Below are positions 24,803 to 33,457 of a DNA stretch of 64,000 bases, piece by piece. Position 1 is the first letter of the stretch, and each line of letters begins with the position of its first letter. The stretch is from CAYRPN01 sp964426135. GTDB taxonomy: Bacteria; Planctomycetota; Phycisphaerae; Phycisphaerales; Phycisphaeraceae. The position numbers and the translations under genes were made by a program. Below the pieces are notes generated by a model, which did no database searches, was not told the origin of the DNA, and worked only from the letters and a program-made list of their open reading frames with translations. The stretch spans positions 3,210-67,209 of the forward strand of contig CAYRPN010000017.1 in assembly GCA_964426135.1 (NCBI GenBank), in the 5' to 3' direction.

Positions 24803-26854
24803 ATGCCTGCCTACACCACCCCGGACATCCGCAACATTGCCCTCATCGGCCACACGCACTGTGGCAAGACCAGTCTGACCGAGTCGCTGCTCAAAGCGGG
24901 CGGCGCGATTCACACGCTGGGTCTCGTCGAGAAAGGCACCACCGTTTCCGATTACACCGACGAGGAAAAGGCACGCGGGGCGAGCATTTACAACTCCGTC
25001 GTCCACTGCGACTACAAGGGCAAACGGATCAACATCATCGACACGCCCGGCTCGCCGGACTTCGCGGGGCAGGCGATCGCGGCACTGTATGCGATCGATA
25101 CGGCCGTGCTGGTGATCAATGCGGCGACCGGCGTGGAGCCCAACTCGCGCCGGCTGTTTCAGAAGGCGGGCGAGTGCGGCGTGTGCCGGATGATCATCAT
25201 CAACCGCATCGACGCGGAGAACGTGGACATCGCCGAAGTGCTGGACCAGGTGCAGCAGACGTTCGGACCCGAGTGCATGCCGGTGAACCTGCCGGCGGGC
25301 GGGCAGACGAAGACCGTCGATTGCTTCACGGAGCGCGAAGGCGACAGCGACCTTGGGCCGGTGGCGGATCATCACCGCAAGATCGTCGAGCAGATCGTGG
25401 AGATGGACGACCAGATGGTGAACGAATACTTCGAGCGGGGCGACATCGAAGACTGGCACCGGCTGCACGAACCCTTTGAGGCGGCCCTGCGCGAAGGGCA
25501 CGTCGTGCCGATCTGTTTCACGATCGCCCGGCATCACAAGGACGCGAACAAGACGCTGGGCATCACGGAACTGCTCGATTTCATCGCGGAATGGGGACCG
25601 AATCCGATGGAAGCGAAGGAGCACCGCTTCGTGAAGGAAGACGGCAGCGAGATCGTGGCGTCGGAGGATCCGAAGCAGCCGGTGCTGGCGCACACGTTCA
25701 AGGTGATCAACGATCGCTTCGGCAAGATGGGCGTGTTCCGCATCTTCCAGGGGCACGTGAGCAAGGAAGCGCCGGTTTATGTCGGCGATCACAAGAAGCC
25801 GACCAAGCTCGCCCACATCTACACGGTGCAGGGCAAGGATCACCTGGAGATCGATCAAGGCATCGCCGGCGACATCTGCGGCGTGATCAAGGTGGAGGAG
25901 GTGGACATCGGCGTGGTGATGCAGTCGAGCCTCAACGGGCATTTGAAGCTCAAGGGTGAAACGTACCCGACGCCGATGCACGGACTGGCGGTGGTGAGCA
26001 AGAAGCGCGGCGACGAGCAGAAAATCGCCGACGCTTTGCACAAGATCAAGAGCGAGGATCCGACCTTCAAGATCGACCGCAATGCTGTGACGCACGAGCT
26101 GGTGATTTATGGATTAGGCGAGCAGCACCTGCGGGTGATCCTGGACAAGATGCAGCACAAGTTCGGGCTGGAGATCGAAACGCACCCGCCCAAGATCGCG
26201 TACAAGGAAACGATCAGCACCAAGGCGGAAGGCCATCACCGGCACAAGAAGCAGACGGGCGGCGCGGGACAGTTCGGCGAGGTGTATCTGCGTGTGGTTC
26301 CGCTGGAGCGCGGCAAAGGCTTCGAATTCGTGGATGACACCTTCGGCGGCCACCCGCCCAAGCAGTATCTGCCCGCCATCGAGAAAGGCGTGCGCATGGT
26401 GCTTGAGCACGGCTGCGTCGCCGGCTATCCGATCCAGGATGTGCGCGTGGAGGTCTACGACGGCAAGCACCACGACGTGGACTCGAAGGAAATCGCCTTC
26501 ATCTCCGCCGGGAAAAAGGCATTCATGGACGCGGTCGCCAAGGCCAGGCCCGTGGTGCTCGAACCGATCGTCACCATCGAGATCACGGTGCCGAACCAGT
26601 ACATGGGCGACATCACGGGCGACCTGTCCGGCAAGCGCGGCCGCATCCAGACGACGGACATGCTGGCGGGCGACCTGAGCGTGATCAAGGCGCTGGTGCC
26701 GCTGTCGGAAGTGACGAACTACCAAAGCCAGCTCAAGAGCGTGACCGCCGGGCAAGGCAGCTACACGATGGAACTGAGCCACTACGATCCGGTGCCGGGC
26801 AATATTCAGGCGCAGATCGTGGCGGCGTACAAGCCGCGGGTGGAGGAGGATTGA
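24803..26854 (+). CDS. Elongation factor G-like translational GTPase
   Basis: 683 aa from the ATG at 24803 (AGGAG upstream; the longer frame runs into repeat DNA). Five-domain EF-G layout. GTPase motifs: G1 GHTHCGKT (residues about 13-20), switch I KARGASIY, G3 DTPGSPDF, and G4 INRID where most EF-Gs have NKxD. Then domain II, domain III, domain IV (GQFGEVYLRVVPLERGKGFE and following) and domain V with MGDITGDLSGKRGRI and QGSYTMELSHYDPVPGN. It fits the second, EF-G-like paralogue group found in many bacteria instead of the str-operon enzyme, since no ribosomal-protein genes or tuf are nearby. Its role may be translocation, ribosome recycling or stress; undecided. Confidence 0.85.
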   Translation: MPAYTTPDIRNIALIGHTHCGKTSLTESLLKAGGAIHTLGLVEKGTTVSDYTDEEKARGASIYNSVVHCDYKGKRINIIDTPGSPDFAGQAIAALYAIDTAVLVINAATGVEPNSRRLFQKAGECGVCRMIIINRIDAENVDIAEVLDQVQQTFGPECMPVNLPAGGQTKTVDCFTEREGDSDLGPVADHHRKIVEQIVEMDDQMVNEYFERGDIEDWHRLHEPFEAALREGHVVPICFTIARHHKDANKTLGITELLDFIAEWGPNPMEAKEHRFVKEDGSEIVASEDPKQPVLAHTFKVINDRFGKMGVFRIFQGHVSKEAPVYVGDHKKPTKLAHIYTVQGKDHLEIDQGIAGDICGVIKVEEVDIGVVMQSSLNGHLKLKGETYPTPMHGLAVVSKKRGDEQKIADALHKIKSEDPTFKIDRNAVTHELVIYGLGEQHLRVILDKMQHKFGLEIETHPPKIAYKETISTKAEGHHRHKKQTGGAGQFGEVYLRVVPLERGKGFEFVDDTFGGHPPKQYLPAIEKGVRMVLEHGCVAGYPIQDVRVEVYDGKHHDVDSKEIAFISAGKKAFMDAVAKARPVVLEPIVTIEITVPNQYMGDITGDLSGKRGRIQTTDMLAGDLSVIKALVPLSEVTNYQSQLKSVTAGQGSYTMELSHYDPVPGNIQAQIVAAYKPRVEED

Positions 26855-26931
26855 ACGGCTCGCTGTGGTCGAGGATCGAGACTTGCGGAACTTTCGCGGA
26901 AGAACGTCGCGGCTGCGAAGGCGATGTCAAG

Positions 26932-27219
26932 TCAGAGCCCTTCATAACCACGATACACCATCTCGCGAGGACCGATGCGGACGATGAGGACAGTGACACG
27001 TTCGCTAACGATTCGATAGATCGCTCGGTACTTGCCGATCCGAAGGCGACGCAAACCGTTTCCCTTTCCTCTCATCGGAATGCTGTCGGTCGGCGTTGGA
27101 TCGTCAGCAAGTTCCATCAACGAATCATAAATCTCATCGCGCAGCGTTCTTTCGAGGCTGTCGAGATACCGCGCTGCCGTCGGCAATAGCACAACTTCGT
27201 AGGAATGCCCCCCATTCAT
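26932..27219 (-). CDS. RelE/ParE-type toxin
   Basis: 95 aa from the ATG at 27219 (MNGGHSYEVVLLPTAARYLD), chosen because it overlaps the antitoxin stop in an ATGA; the longer frame lies inside the antitoxin. Typical RelE features: a basic patch with a central IPMRGKGNGLRRLRIGKYRA and IYRIVSERVTVLIVRIGPR. RelE toxins cleave mRNA at the ribosome A site; ParE relatives inhibit gyrase, and sequence alone does not separate the two well. Paired with the Phd/YefM-like antitoxin upstream. Antitoxin-first order with 4-nt overlap is the usual arrangement and keeps toxin translation coupled. Confidence 0.85.
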   Translation of the reverse strand: MNGGHSYEVVLLPTAARYLDSLERTLRDEIYDSLMELADDPTPTDSIPMRGKGNGLRRLRIGKYRAIYRIVSERVTVLIVRIGPREMVYRGYEGL

Positions 27220-27533
27220 GCTCGAACCGCCTTTCGCGCCTTCTTTTTCGGTCGAACCCTCCGGCCCTTGTCTAGCCCCCATCGGCGGCCCAGTTCCGCC
27301 AGCGGAATCGGCTTCTCGCCCTTCGCCTCCGCCTCCGCTTCCGCCTTGAGCGCTTCGTTGGCCCAGAACTCGTCCTCCGCGCGGCGGAGCAGTTTCAAAT
27401 CATCCATCGACACCAGCGCCGCCACACCCTTACCCCTTCTCTCCAGAACGATGCGGTCTCCGCTGTACGCCACGCGGTTCAATGCGTCAGCCATGTGCTT
27501 GCGGATTTCAACGATGTTCATCGAACGGTCCAT
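27216..27533 (-). CDS. Phd/YefM-family antitoxin
   Basis: 105 aa. The N-terminal half is Phd/YefM-like: MNIVEIRKHMADALNRVAYS, GDRIVLERRGKGVAALVSMD and DLKLLRRAEDE, the DNA-binding dimer fold. The C-terminal part (AEAEAEAKGEKPIP, then RRVRPKKKARKAVRA) is charged and probably the unfolded toxin-neutralising tail, longer and more basic than usual. The start at 27533 has GGGAG 7 nt upstream. It heads a two-gene operon with the RelE-type toxin and should repress its own promoter in the 140-nt gap 27534-27673, where I saw no clear palindrome. Confidence 0.85.
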   Translation of the reverse strand: MDRSMNIVEIRKHMADALNRVAYSGDRIVLERRGKGVAALVSMDDLKLLRRAEDEFWANEALKAEAEAEAKGEKPIPLAELGRRWGLDKGRRVRPKKKARKAVRA

Positions 27534-27673
27534 GCATAGTCTCCCAGGATCACATCAACGCCATGATGTACATCAGCAACATTATCGACACGAGCGGACT
27601 TCAAATCAAGAAGCCCTGCATTGAAATGATTCCTGAAAGGAGCTTCGGGCCCGCGGCGATGAGCGCCTGCCGA

Positions 27674-30600
27674 TCAGCTCAGCAGCATCTCCAGATCCTG
27701 CCGGGTCAGCGAACGCAGCAGGTTCTCCTGCCCGCCCACGATCGCGTCGGCGAGCTTTTTCTTCTTCTGCTGCAACTCGGCGATGCGCTGCTCCACGGTG
27801 TCCTTGCAGATCAGGCGGTAGGCGAAAACGTGCCGCGTCTGGCCGATGCGGTGGGCGCGGTCGATCGCCTGCTGCTCCACCGCCGGGTTCCACCACGGAT
27901 CGAGAATGAACACGTAATCCGCCGCGGTCAGGTTCAGGCCCAGCCCGCCCGCCTTGAGGCTGATGAGGAAGACGGGGCACTTCGGATCCTTCTGGAACCG
28001 CTCGACGGGCGCCTTGCGGTCCTGCGTCTTGCCGTCGAGGTATTCGTAGACGATGCCGGTCTCATCGAGGCGTTTGCGCACGATGGCGAGCATCGACGTG
28101 AACTGGCTGAACACCAGCGCCTTGTGCCCTTCGTCGATCAGTTCGGACAGATTGTCGAGCAGCGCTTCCATCTTCGCGCTGGGCTGGTCGATGCGTTTCT
28201 CGTCGATCAGGCCCGGATGGCACGCGGCCTGCCGCAGGCGGAGCAGAGCCTCGAGCACCATCATGGACATGCCGGACTTCGCCGCACCGGAGAAGACGGA
28301 GCCTTCGCCGCCTGTGGCATGGCCGCCTGAAGCGGCCATGCCGGCCTGCGTGCCCGGCGCACCGTCGAGCTTGCTCAGCAGGTTGCCGCGATAAAACGCC
28401 AGCAGATCGTCGTAGACCTTGCGCTGTGCCGATTCCATCTCGCAGACGATCGTCTGCTCCGTCTTGTCGGGCAGTTCCGTGAGCACCTGCTGCTTGGTGC
28501 GGCGGAGTATGAAGGGCTTGAGCGCCTTGCTCGCCGCCTGCGCCAGGTCGAGATTGCGGGCATCGTCCAGGGACGAAGGCAGTTCGACATCCCAATCATC
28601 GTCGTCGGCATCGCCTTGGCCTTCGGCGGGCGCGCCAGGCGAGCTGACGCCCTGGGTGCCTGGGGAGTCCTGGGCATGGCTCCTTGAAGCGGCCGTGCCG
28701 GTTGAGGCGTTGCTCTCCGAAGCGCCGTCCGCATCGATCGTGCCGATCTCGTTCGCCTCGTCGTCCGCGCTGCCGTTGCGTCCGCCGCCGCGCGGCCCGC
28801 GCAGAAGTTCGGTGAAGCGCGTGCCCGCGCCGAGCATGCCGGGATTCAGGAACTCAAAGATCGACCACAAATCGCCCAGGTGATTCTCCACCGGCGTTCC
28901 GGTCAGCGCGAGGCGGTGCCGGCAATTGAGCAATCGCGCCGCCTTGGCGACCTGCGCGCCGGGGTTCTTGATCGCCTGTGCTTCGTCGAGGACGACGTAG
29001 TTGAAATCGACGTCGCGCAGCCGGGCGATGTCCCGGCGAAGCAGTCCGTAGCTGGTGATCACCACGTCCGTCTTCTTCAGGGCGTCGAGCAGGCCGGCCC
29101 GTTCCGCGCCGCTGTAGGCGACGACCTTCAGATCGGGCGTGAATCGCGCCGCCTCGTCGAGCCAGTTGAACACGACCGAGCGCGGGGCGACGACGAGGCT
29201 CGGCGCGGATTTGAGATTTCGGATTTCGGATTTCGGATTGGATCCGTTCGTCGCGGGCTTCTGTCCTCGGTCTCCCGTCTCCTGTCTCCTGCCCCCTGCT
29301 TCCTTCTCTTCCGCGATGGCCTGGAACATGGCAAGAACTTGCACGGTCTTGCCCAGACCCATATCGTCCGCCAGCACGCCGCCCATGCCGAACCACTTCA
29401 GGAAGTTGAGCCAGCCCAGTCCCTCGCGCTGATACGGGCGCAGCTCGCCCTTGAAACTCGGCGTCGGGTTGCCCGGCTCGATGCGGTCGAACCGCCGCAA
29501 CCGCTGCCGCGCCGATGCGAACTGCTCATCCACGTCGACCAGCGACTGCTCATCGAGCAGCACGTCCAGCAGCGCCGCCTGGCTGGACTTGAAGACCAGG
29601 TGGTCGCCCTCGGCGACGCCCAGCGCCGTGAGCAGGCCGTGCTGCCGGAGCCAGTCTTCCGGGAGCATGGCGTGGGAGCCGTCGCCCAGTTCGATGAGCG
29701 ACTGGCCGGCGCGGGCGGCTTCGAGAATCTGCGGCAGCGGGACGGTCTGCTCGCCGTTCTCCGTCTGGAATTTCACGCCGCCGTGCACCTCGAACCAGTC
29801 GATGCCGCTGCGGATGGAAAGGCGCGGCGCGGTGGCGGCGCGGATGACGTGGCGATCCGCCCGCACGCGCCACCCCTCGGCAATCAGCACGCCGGCGACA
29901 TGGGGCAACTGCTTCACCGGCAGCAGCAGCGGATATTCGCTGATCACCGGGTTGGCGCGGAAACCGAGCATCGCCAGCCGCTCCAGGTATTGCCGTTCGC
30001 GGCGAAGATCGCGGCGGATCAGGCCCGTTTGCGCCGCGGCGGGAGCGACGTGCCCGGCCCCGTCCGCCGCCGCCGCTTCGTGTCCGGCGGACGCATCCAC
30101 GGAAGCCTCCACACTGATCGATGCATCCGTCGGCGCGGCGACGAACCGGCCGGCCTGCCCCGCATCCACGCGGTGCGCTGCGTATTCGAACCACATTTTC
30201 GCCACGAGCTGCTTGCTCGCCGGCGCGCCGTTGGCGGGCTGCGTCGGACTGAAAATATCCAGGTGCGGATTCGGCTCCACGTGATGCTGCATCAGCGCGA
30301 CATCGGCAGGCAGATCGATTTCCGGCAGATCGGGCATCAACTGCATGCGCTCGAGAAACCGTGGCACATCGCCATGAGGCACGACCAGCGGCTCCGGCAT
30401 CGCGGCTCGGCGCTCGTCCTCGCGAAAATGGGAGACCCAGCGGAACGCCTCGCGATCATCGAACTGTGCCGCCACGTTGCCCGCGAACACCAGCCCGTCG
30501 GGACCGCCGACGATCAACCGCGGATGGCCCACGCTCATGCGGTCCTCGCCGCGGCGAAGCTCCACGAAAATCTCCAGGCCTTCATCCACATGCCGGCCCA

Positions 30601-31462
30601 CCATCCAGAGCATCCACGGATCGGGACACGCATCCCACTGCAACACGCGCGGCGGCAGCGTGCCCTGATCGATCAGGCAGCGCCGCGTCTCGATCATCCG
30701 CCGGATCATCGCTCGCCAGGTTCCCGTCGGCAGCCGGAACGCCGAGCGGCGCCGGTGATCCGTGGCCCAGTCGCCGCTGTCCCACTGATCCACCCAGGTG
30801 GCTCCCAGGAGCAGTCCGCAGATTTCGCGATCAACCGGATCGGTCAGTTCGTTCATGACCTCGTCGCTGATGCGGAACGGCTTGAGCCCGCCCCAGCCCG
30901 CGCGGCGGCCCAGGCGATAGCGCACTTCCACCACCAGCCCGCCATGCTGCGTCGAAAGGTCGGGGCTGACCACATAGGCGAGTTGCCGCGAATCGACCAG
31001 CGGCAGCGCCGCGGAGGCCGGCTGCGGCGCGGCGAAAATGCGCGGCGGGGAGAGCAATGTGAGCCGGCTCATCCACGCGGGCTCGGCGGCGCGCTGCGGG
31101 CGCTGGCCGGCGTCGCGCTTGCGGGCCTTGGGCGGCTGGGGCTTCAGGTCCGCCTGCTCGATGCTCTGAGCCGGCGCGCCGTCGCCCGCCATCACGCCTT
31201 CCTTCTCCAGCGTCAGCAGCGTCGCCCAGATGTGCTTGCAGTACTGGCCGTCGCGGAACTGCGCGCAGGTGCAACTGGCGTTGGCGCCGTCGTCGGTGTG
31301 CCGGAAGATGACTGAGTAATCTTCGTTGCCGGTGACCGTGGCGCGAGCCAGTTCATCGGCCTGCGGCGACTGCTGGCGCACGCGCCCGCCGTCGAAATAA
31401 TCGCGCCCGCGCTGCCGCGCGATGCTCGAAAAATGAGGGGCCCAGGTGGCAATCAGCGTCAC
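27674..31462 (-). CDS. SNF2-family helicase with N-terminal SWIM zinc finger
   Basis: 1262 aa from the GTG at 31462 (GGAG 5 nt upstream); the longer frame runs into intergenic tandem repeats. A SWIM zinc finger is at about 64-77 (CTCAQFRDGQYCKH). The SNF2 ATPase core starts near 680: motif I ADDMGLGKTVQVLAM (about 700), motif II VLDEAQAIKN (about 825), TGTPVENHLGDLWSIF, then the C-terminal lobe with KALVFSQFTSML, GGLGLNLTAADYVFILDP and EQQAIDRAHRIGQ. Bacterial SNF2 proteins of this form act on DNA-bound proteins or RNA polymerase; function here is unknown. Oddities: residues about 715-750 (QETGDRGQKPATNGSNPKSE and on) are encoded by 7-8-bp-type repeats like those between genes, inserted soon after motif I, and a 45-residue acidic linker follows near 890-950. 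Confidence 0.9.
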   Translation of the reverse strand: MTLIATWAPHFSSIARQRGRDYFDGGRVRQQSPQADELARATVTGNEDYSVIFRHTDDGANASCTCAQFRDGQYCKHIWATLLTLEKEGVMAGDGAPAQSIEQADLKPQPPKARKRDAGQRPQRAAEPAWMSRLTLLSPPRIFAAPQPASAALPLVDSRQLAYVVSPDLSTQHGGLVVEVRYRLGRRAGWGGLKPFRISDEVMNELTDPVDREICGLLLGATWVDQWDSGDWATDHRRRSAFRLPTGTWRAMIRRMIETRRCLIDQGTLPPRVLQWDACPDPWMLWMVGRHVDEGLEIFVELRRGEDRMSVGHPRLIVGGPDGLVFAGNVAAQFDDREAFRWVSHFREDERRAAMPEPLVVPHGDVPRFLERMQLMPDLPEIDLPADVALMQHHVEPNPHLDIFSPTQPANGAPASKQLVAKMWFEYAAHRVDAGQAGRFVAAPTDASISVEASVDASAGHEAAAADGAGHVAPAAAQTGLIRRDLRRERQYLERLAMLGFRANPVISEYPLLLPVKQLPHVAGVLIAEGWRVRADRHVIRAATAPRLSIRSGIDWFEVHGGVKFQTENGEQTVPLPQILEAARAGQSLIELGDGSHAMLPEDWLRQHGLLTALGVAEGDHLVFKSSQAALLDVLLDEQSLVDVDEQFASARQRLRRFDRIEPGNPTPSFKGELRPYQREGLGWLNFLKWFGMGGVLADDMGLGKTVQVLAMFQAIAEEKEAGGRRQETGDRGQKPATNGSNPKSEIRNLKSAPSLVVAPRSVVFNWLDEAARFTPDLKVVAYSGAERAGLLDALKKTDVVITSYGLLRRDIARLRDVDFNYVVLDEAQAIKNPGAQVAKAARLLNCRHRLALTGTPVENHLGDLWSIFEFLNPGMLGAGTRFTELLRGPRGGGRNGSADDEANEIGTIDADGASESNASTGTAASRSHAQDSPGTQGVSSPGAPAEGQGDADDDDWDVELPSSLDDARNLDLAQAASKALKPFILRRTKQQVLTELPDKTEQTIVCEMESAQRKVYDDLLAFYRGNLLSKLDGAPGTQAGMAASGGHATGGEGSVFSGAAKSGMSMMVLEALLRLRQAACHPGLIDEKRIDQPSAKMEALLDNLSELIDEGHKALVFSQFTSMLAIVRKRLDETGIVYEYLDGKTQDRKAPVERFQKDPKCPVFLISLKAGGLGLNLTAADYVFILDPWWNPAVEQQAIDRAHRIGQTRHVFAYRLICKDTVEQRIAELQQKKKKLADAIVGGQENLLRSLTRQDLEMLLS

Positions 31463-31774
31463 AAAATCTCCACGTCGAGGCGGGAAAAAGCCAAGTCGTC
31501 CAGTGTAGCGGTCTTTACGGGAGGAGCAACGCGGCGGTCTATAATCCCGCGAGCGTGTGGTGGTGAGGTGAGGGGGTGAGTGAGTGAGGGGGTGAGTGGG
31601 TGAGTGGGTGAATGGGTGAAAAGAGCGCATCACGAGTCCGCCATTTTCAATTTGCAATTGACAATTTTCAATTTTCAATTTTCAATTTTCAATTTTCCAT
31701 TTTTTCGACGTCCCACCCTCGAACCCCCAACCCCCAACCCCCAACCCCCAACCCCAACCCCCAACCCCAGCCCC
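31463..31774. repeat. Intergenic tandem-repeat cluster between divergent genes
   Basis: The 312-nt gap between the divergent helicase and MEMO genes. A TATAAT at 31540-31545 could be a -10 box, but no good -35 was seen. Then three arrays in succession: GTGAGTGG/GTGAGTGA octamers (about 31559-31620), AATTTTCAATTTTCA heptamers (about 31645-31700) and AACCCCC heptamers (about 31724-31772). These simple repeats fill nearly all of the gap and end 3-10 nt before the MEMO start. Confidence 0.8.
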
Positions 31775-32608
31775 ATGCTTCTACGCCCCGCCGCCGTCGC
31801 AGGCCGCTTCTATCCCGGCGATCCGCACGAATTGCGCACCGCCGTTCTGCGGTATCTGGCCGAGGCCAAGCGCCAGGCCGCCGGCGATTCGCACGGCCGG
31901 CTCAAGGCGATCATCGCGCCGCACGCGGGCTACATCTACAGCGGCCCCATCGCCGGCAGCGCGTTCGCCGCGATGAGCGAACGGCGCGGCCGGGTCAAGC
32001 GCGTCGTGCTCATCGGGCCATCGCACTATCTCGCGTTCACCGGCATTGCCGCCAGCAGTGCCGACGCATTCGCCACGCCGCTGGGCCTGGTGCCGGTTGA
32101 TCGCGAGGCGATGGCGCTCGCCGCGTCGCTGCCTTTTGTGCATGAGATCGAGGAAGCGCACAGCCGTGAGCATGGACTGGAGGTTCATCTGCCGTTCCTC
32201 CAGGCAACGCTCGGCGATCCCGCGGCTCTCGAATCGAGCGTCGCCACCGGATTCACGATCGCCCCCTTTGTCTTCGGCGATTGCACCGGCGAGCAAGTGG
32301 CGCAGCTCATCGAACTGCTCTGGGGCGGCGACGAAACGATCTTCTCCATCAGCTCGGATCTCTCCCACTATCACGACGACGCGACGGCCCAGGGCATGGA
32401 CGCGCTGACCGCATGGGCCATCGAATCGCTGGCGCCTAACGACATCGCCCATGATCAGGCGTGCGGCCGGCGCGCCATCCAAGGCATGCTCATCGCCGCG
32501 CGGCAGCATCACCTGCGTGTGAAGACGCTGGACCTGCGCAACAGCGGCGACACCGCCGGCCCGCGCGATCAGGTGGTCGGATACGGCGCGTGGGAGTTCC
32601 GGGCGTAA
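31775..32608 (+). CDS. amrB: MEMO1 family protein (AmmeMemoRadiSam system protein B)
   Basis: 277 aa from ATG 31775 (MLLRPAAVAGRFYPGDPHEL); the longer frame is repeat sequence. MEMO/dioxygenase-fold motifs: IIAPHAGYIYSGPIAG, LIGPSHYLAF, HSREHGLEVHLPFLQ and SISSDLSHYHDDATA. The histidines in PHAGY, GPSH and HGLEVH correspond to the putative metal site of LigB-like dioxygenases. The biochemical role of bacterial Memo is unresolved; it often accompanies an AMMECR1-domain and a radical SAM gene (AmmeMemoRadiSam), neither of which is in this window. The start lacks a strong ribosome-binding site because it directly follows the AACCCCC array. Confidence 0.9.
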   Translation: MLLRPAAVAGRFYPGDPHELRTAVLRYLAEAKRQAAGDSHGRLKAIIAPHAGYIYSGPIAGSAFAAMSERRGRVKRVVLIGPSHYLAFTGIAASSADAFATPLGLVPVDREAMALAASLPFVHEIEEAHSREHGLEVHLPFLQATLGDPAALESSVATGFTIAPFVFGDCTGEQVAQLIELLWGGDETIFSISSDLSHYHDDATAQGMDALTAWAIESLAPNDIAHDQACGRRAIQGMLIAARQHHLRVKTLDLRNSGDTAGPRDQVVGYGAWEFRA

Positions 32609-32619
32609 ATGGAGAGCGT

Positions 32620-33063
32620 TCAGTTGTCCGCCAGCGGCGCCAGCACGCCGAAGAACACAATCCACCACAAGGTCACGATGACGGAGATGATCGCGCTGGC
32701 GATCAGCGCGCCCTTGCCCGTCTGCGGCGGCGAACTTCTGCCGATCTGCCCGAGGCCGGTGAATGCCATCGCCGCGCTGGCGACCGCGCATCCCGCCGAG
32801 CCGAGCAGGAACAAGCCGATGAACGCGAGGATTTCGTCCCCTTCCTGGCCTTCCTCCGGGATCGGCTCGCCGCTGCTGACCAGCGCGTAGGTCACTCCCA
32901 GGCCGATGACACCAGCCACCACGGCGATGATCGCCAGCGTCAGCGATGTCGTCGCCAGTTTGTGGCGCTGCGGCAGTCGATCCTGTTCATCCTGATCGTC
33001 CAGATCATCGATGTCCGGTTCGCGCCAGGTCTGACGCGGCGGCAGTGGCGGAGGCATGGCCAT
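32620..33063 (-). CDS. Small DUF4190-like membrane protein
   Basis: 147 aa. An N-terminal cytoplasmic charged stretch (REPDIDDLDDQDEQDRLPQR) is followed by three membrane segments: TSLTLAIIAVVAGVIGLGVT, ILAFIGLFLLGSAGCAVASA and LIASAIISVIVTLWWIVFFG. The pattern of short-loop helices with SLxLAI / GxxxG-type starts resembles DUF4190 proteins of unknown function. It is convergent with the MEMO gene, with only 11 nt between the stops. Confidence 0.65.
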   Translation of the reverse strand: MAMPPPLPPRQTWREPDIDDLDDQDEQDRLPQRHKLATTSLTLAIIAVVAGVIGLGVTYALVSSGEPIPEEGQEGDEILAFIGLFLLGSAGCAVASAAMAFTGLGQIGRSSPPQTGKGALIASAIISVIVTLWWIVFFGVLAPLADN

Positions 33064-33231
33064 GATGGATGCTCGCGGAGGCTGCGAAAGAGATCGATCG
33101 CCAGCATATCACGCCGCGCCGGCTGAAGGGGTGTCGTCCATATTTGCGGCCGATCCGTGCGTGGGTGCCATGAGCAGGCGCAGGTTCGGCGGAGCTTACC
33201 CGTGTGCCTTGCGTCAACTTCGCACGGGTAA

Positions 33232-33335
33232 GGAATGGGACCGAAACAACTTCCCGATTTAGCCGGCGGGCTTGCCCGCCGAGACGCCCTCGGCGGGCAA
33301 GCCCGCCGGCTAAATGGGGGACCGCGAATTCGTGA
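33232..33335. repeat. Palindromic element O1 copy B, core I1, right shell truncated
   Basis: Sits in the 394-nt gap 33064-33457. The left shell GGAATGGGACCGAAACAAC is preceded by TAA. The core TTTAGCCGGCGGGCTTGCCC and complement has a different loop (GACGCC). On the right the inner spacer GGGGGACCGCGAATTCGTGA matches the reverse complement of copy A's left spacer, then the element stops before its outer arm. Compared with A and C, the core is thus inverted relative to the shell. Upstream, 33180-33230 holds a short imperfect repeat of TTACCCGTGTG/CGCACGGGTAA. Nothing else recognised in the gap. Confidence 0.8.
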
Positions 33336-33389
33336 AGCACCCGGTTGAGGCACAAGCGGTCCAGATCAGCATGGCAGGTGCCACATCGC

Positions 33390-33395
33390 TATAAT
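33390..33395 (+). promoter_or_regulatory. Candidate -10 box for tpiA
   Basis: TATAAT 63 nt upstream of the tpiA start. No convincing -35 at 16-18 nt spacing was seen. Tentative. Confidence 0.3.
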
Positions 33396-33457
33396 CCCCG
33401 CCCTTGTCAGTCTGGCCTTCCCCCAACGCTCCTGCTCGCTCTACCGTGGAGATTCTC

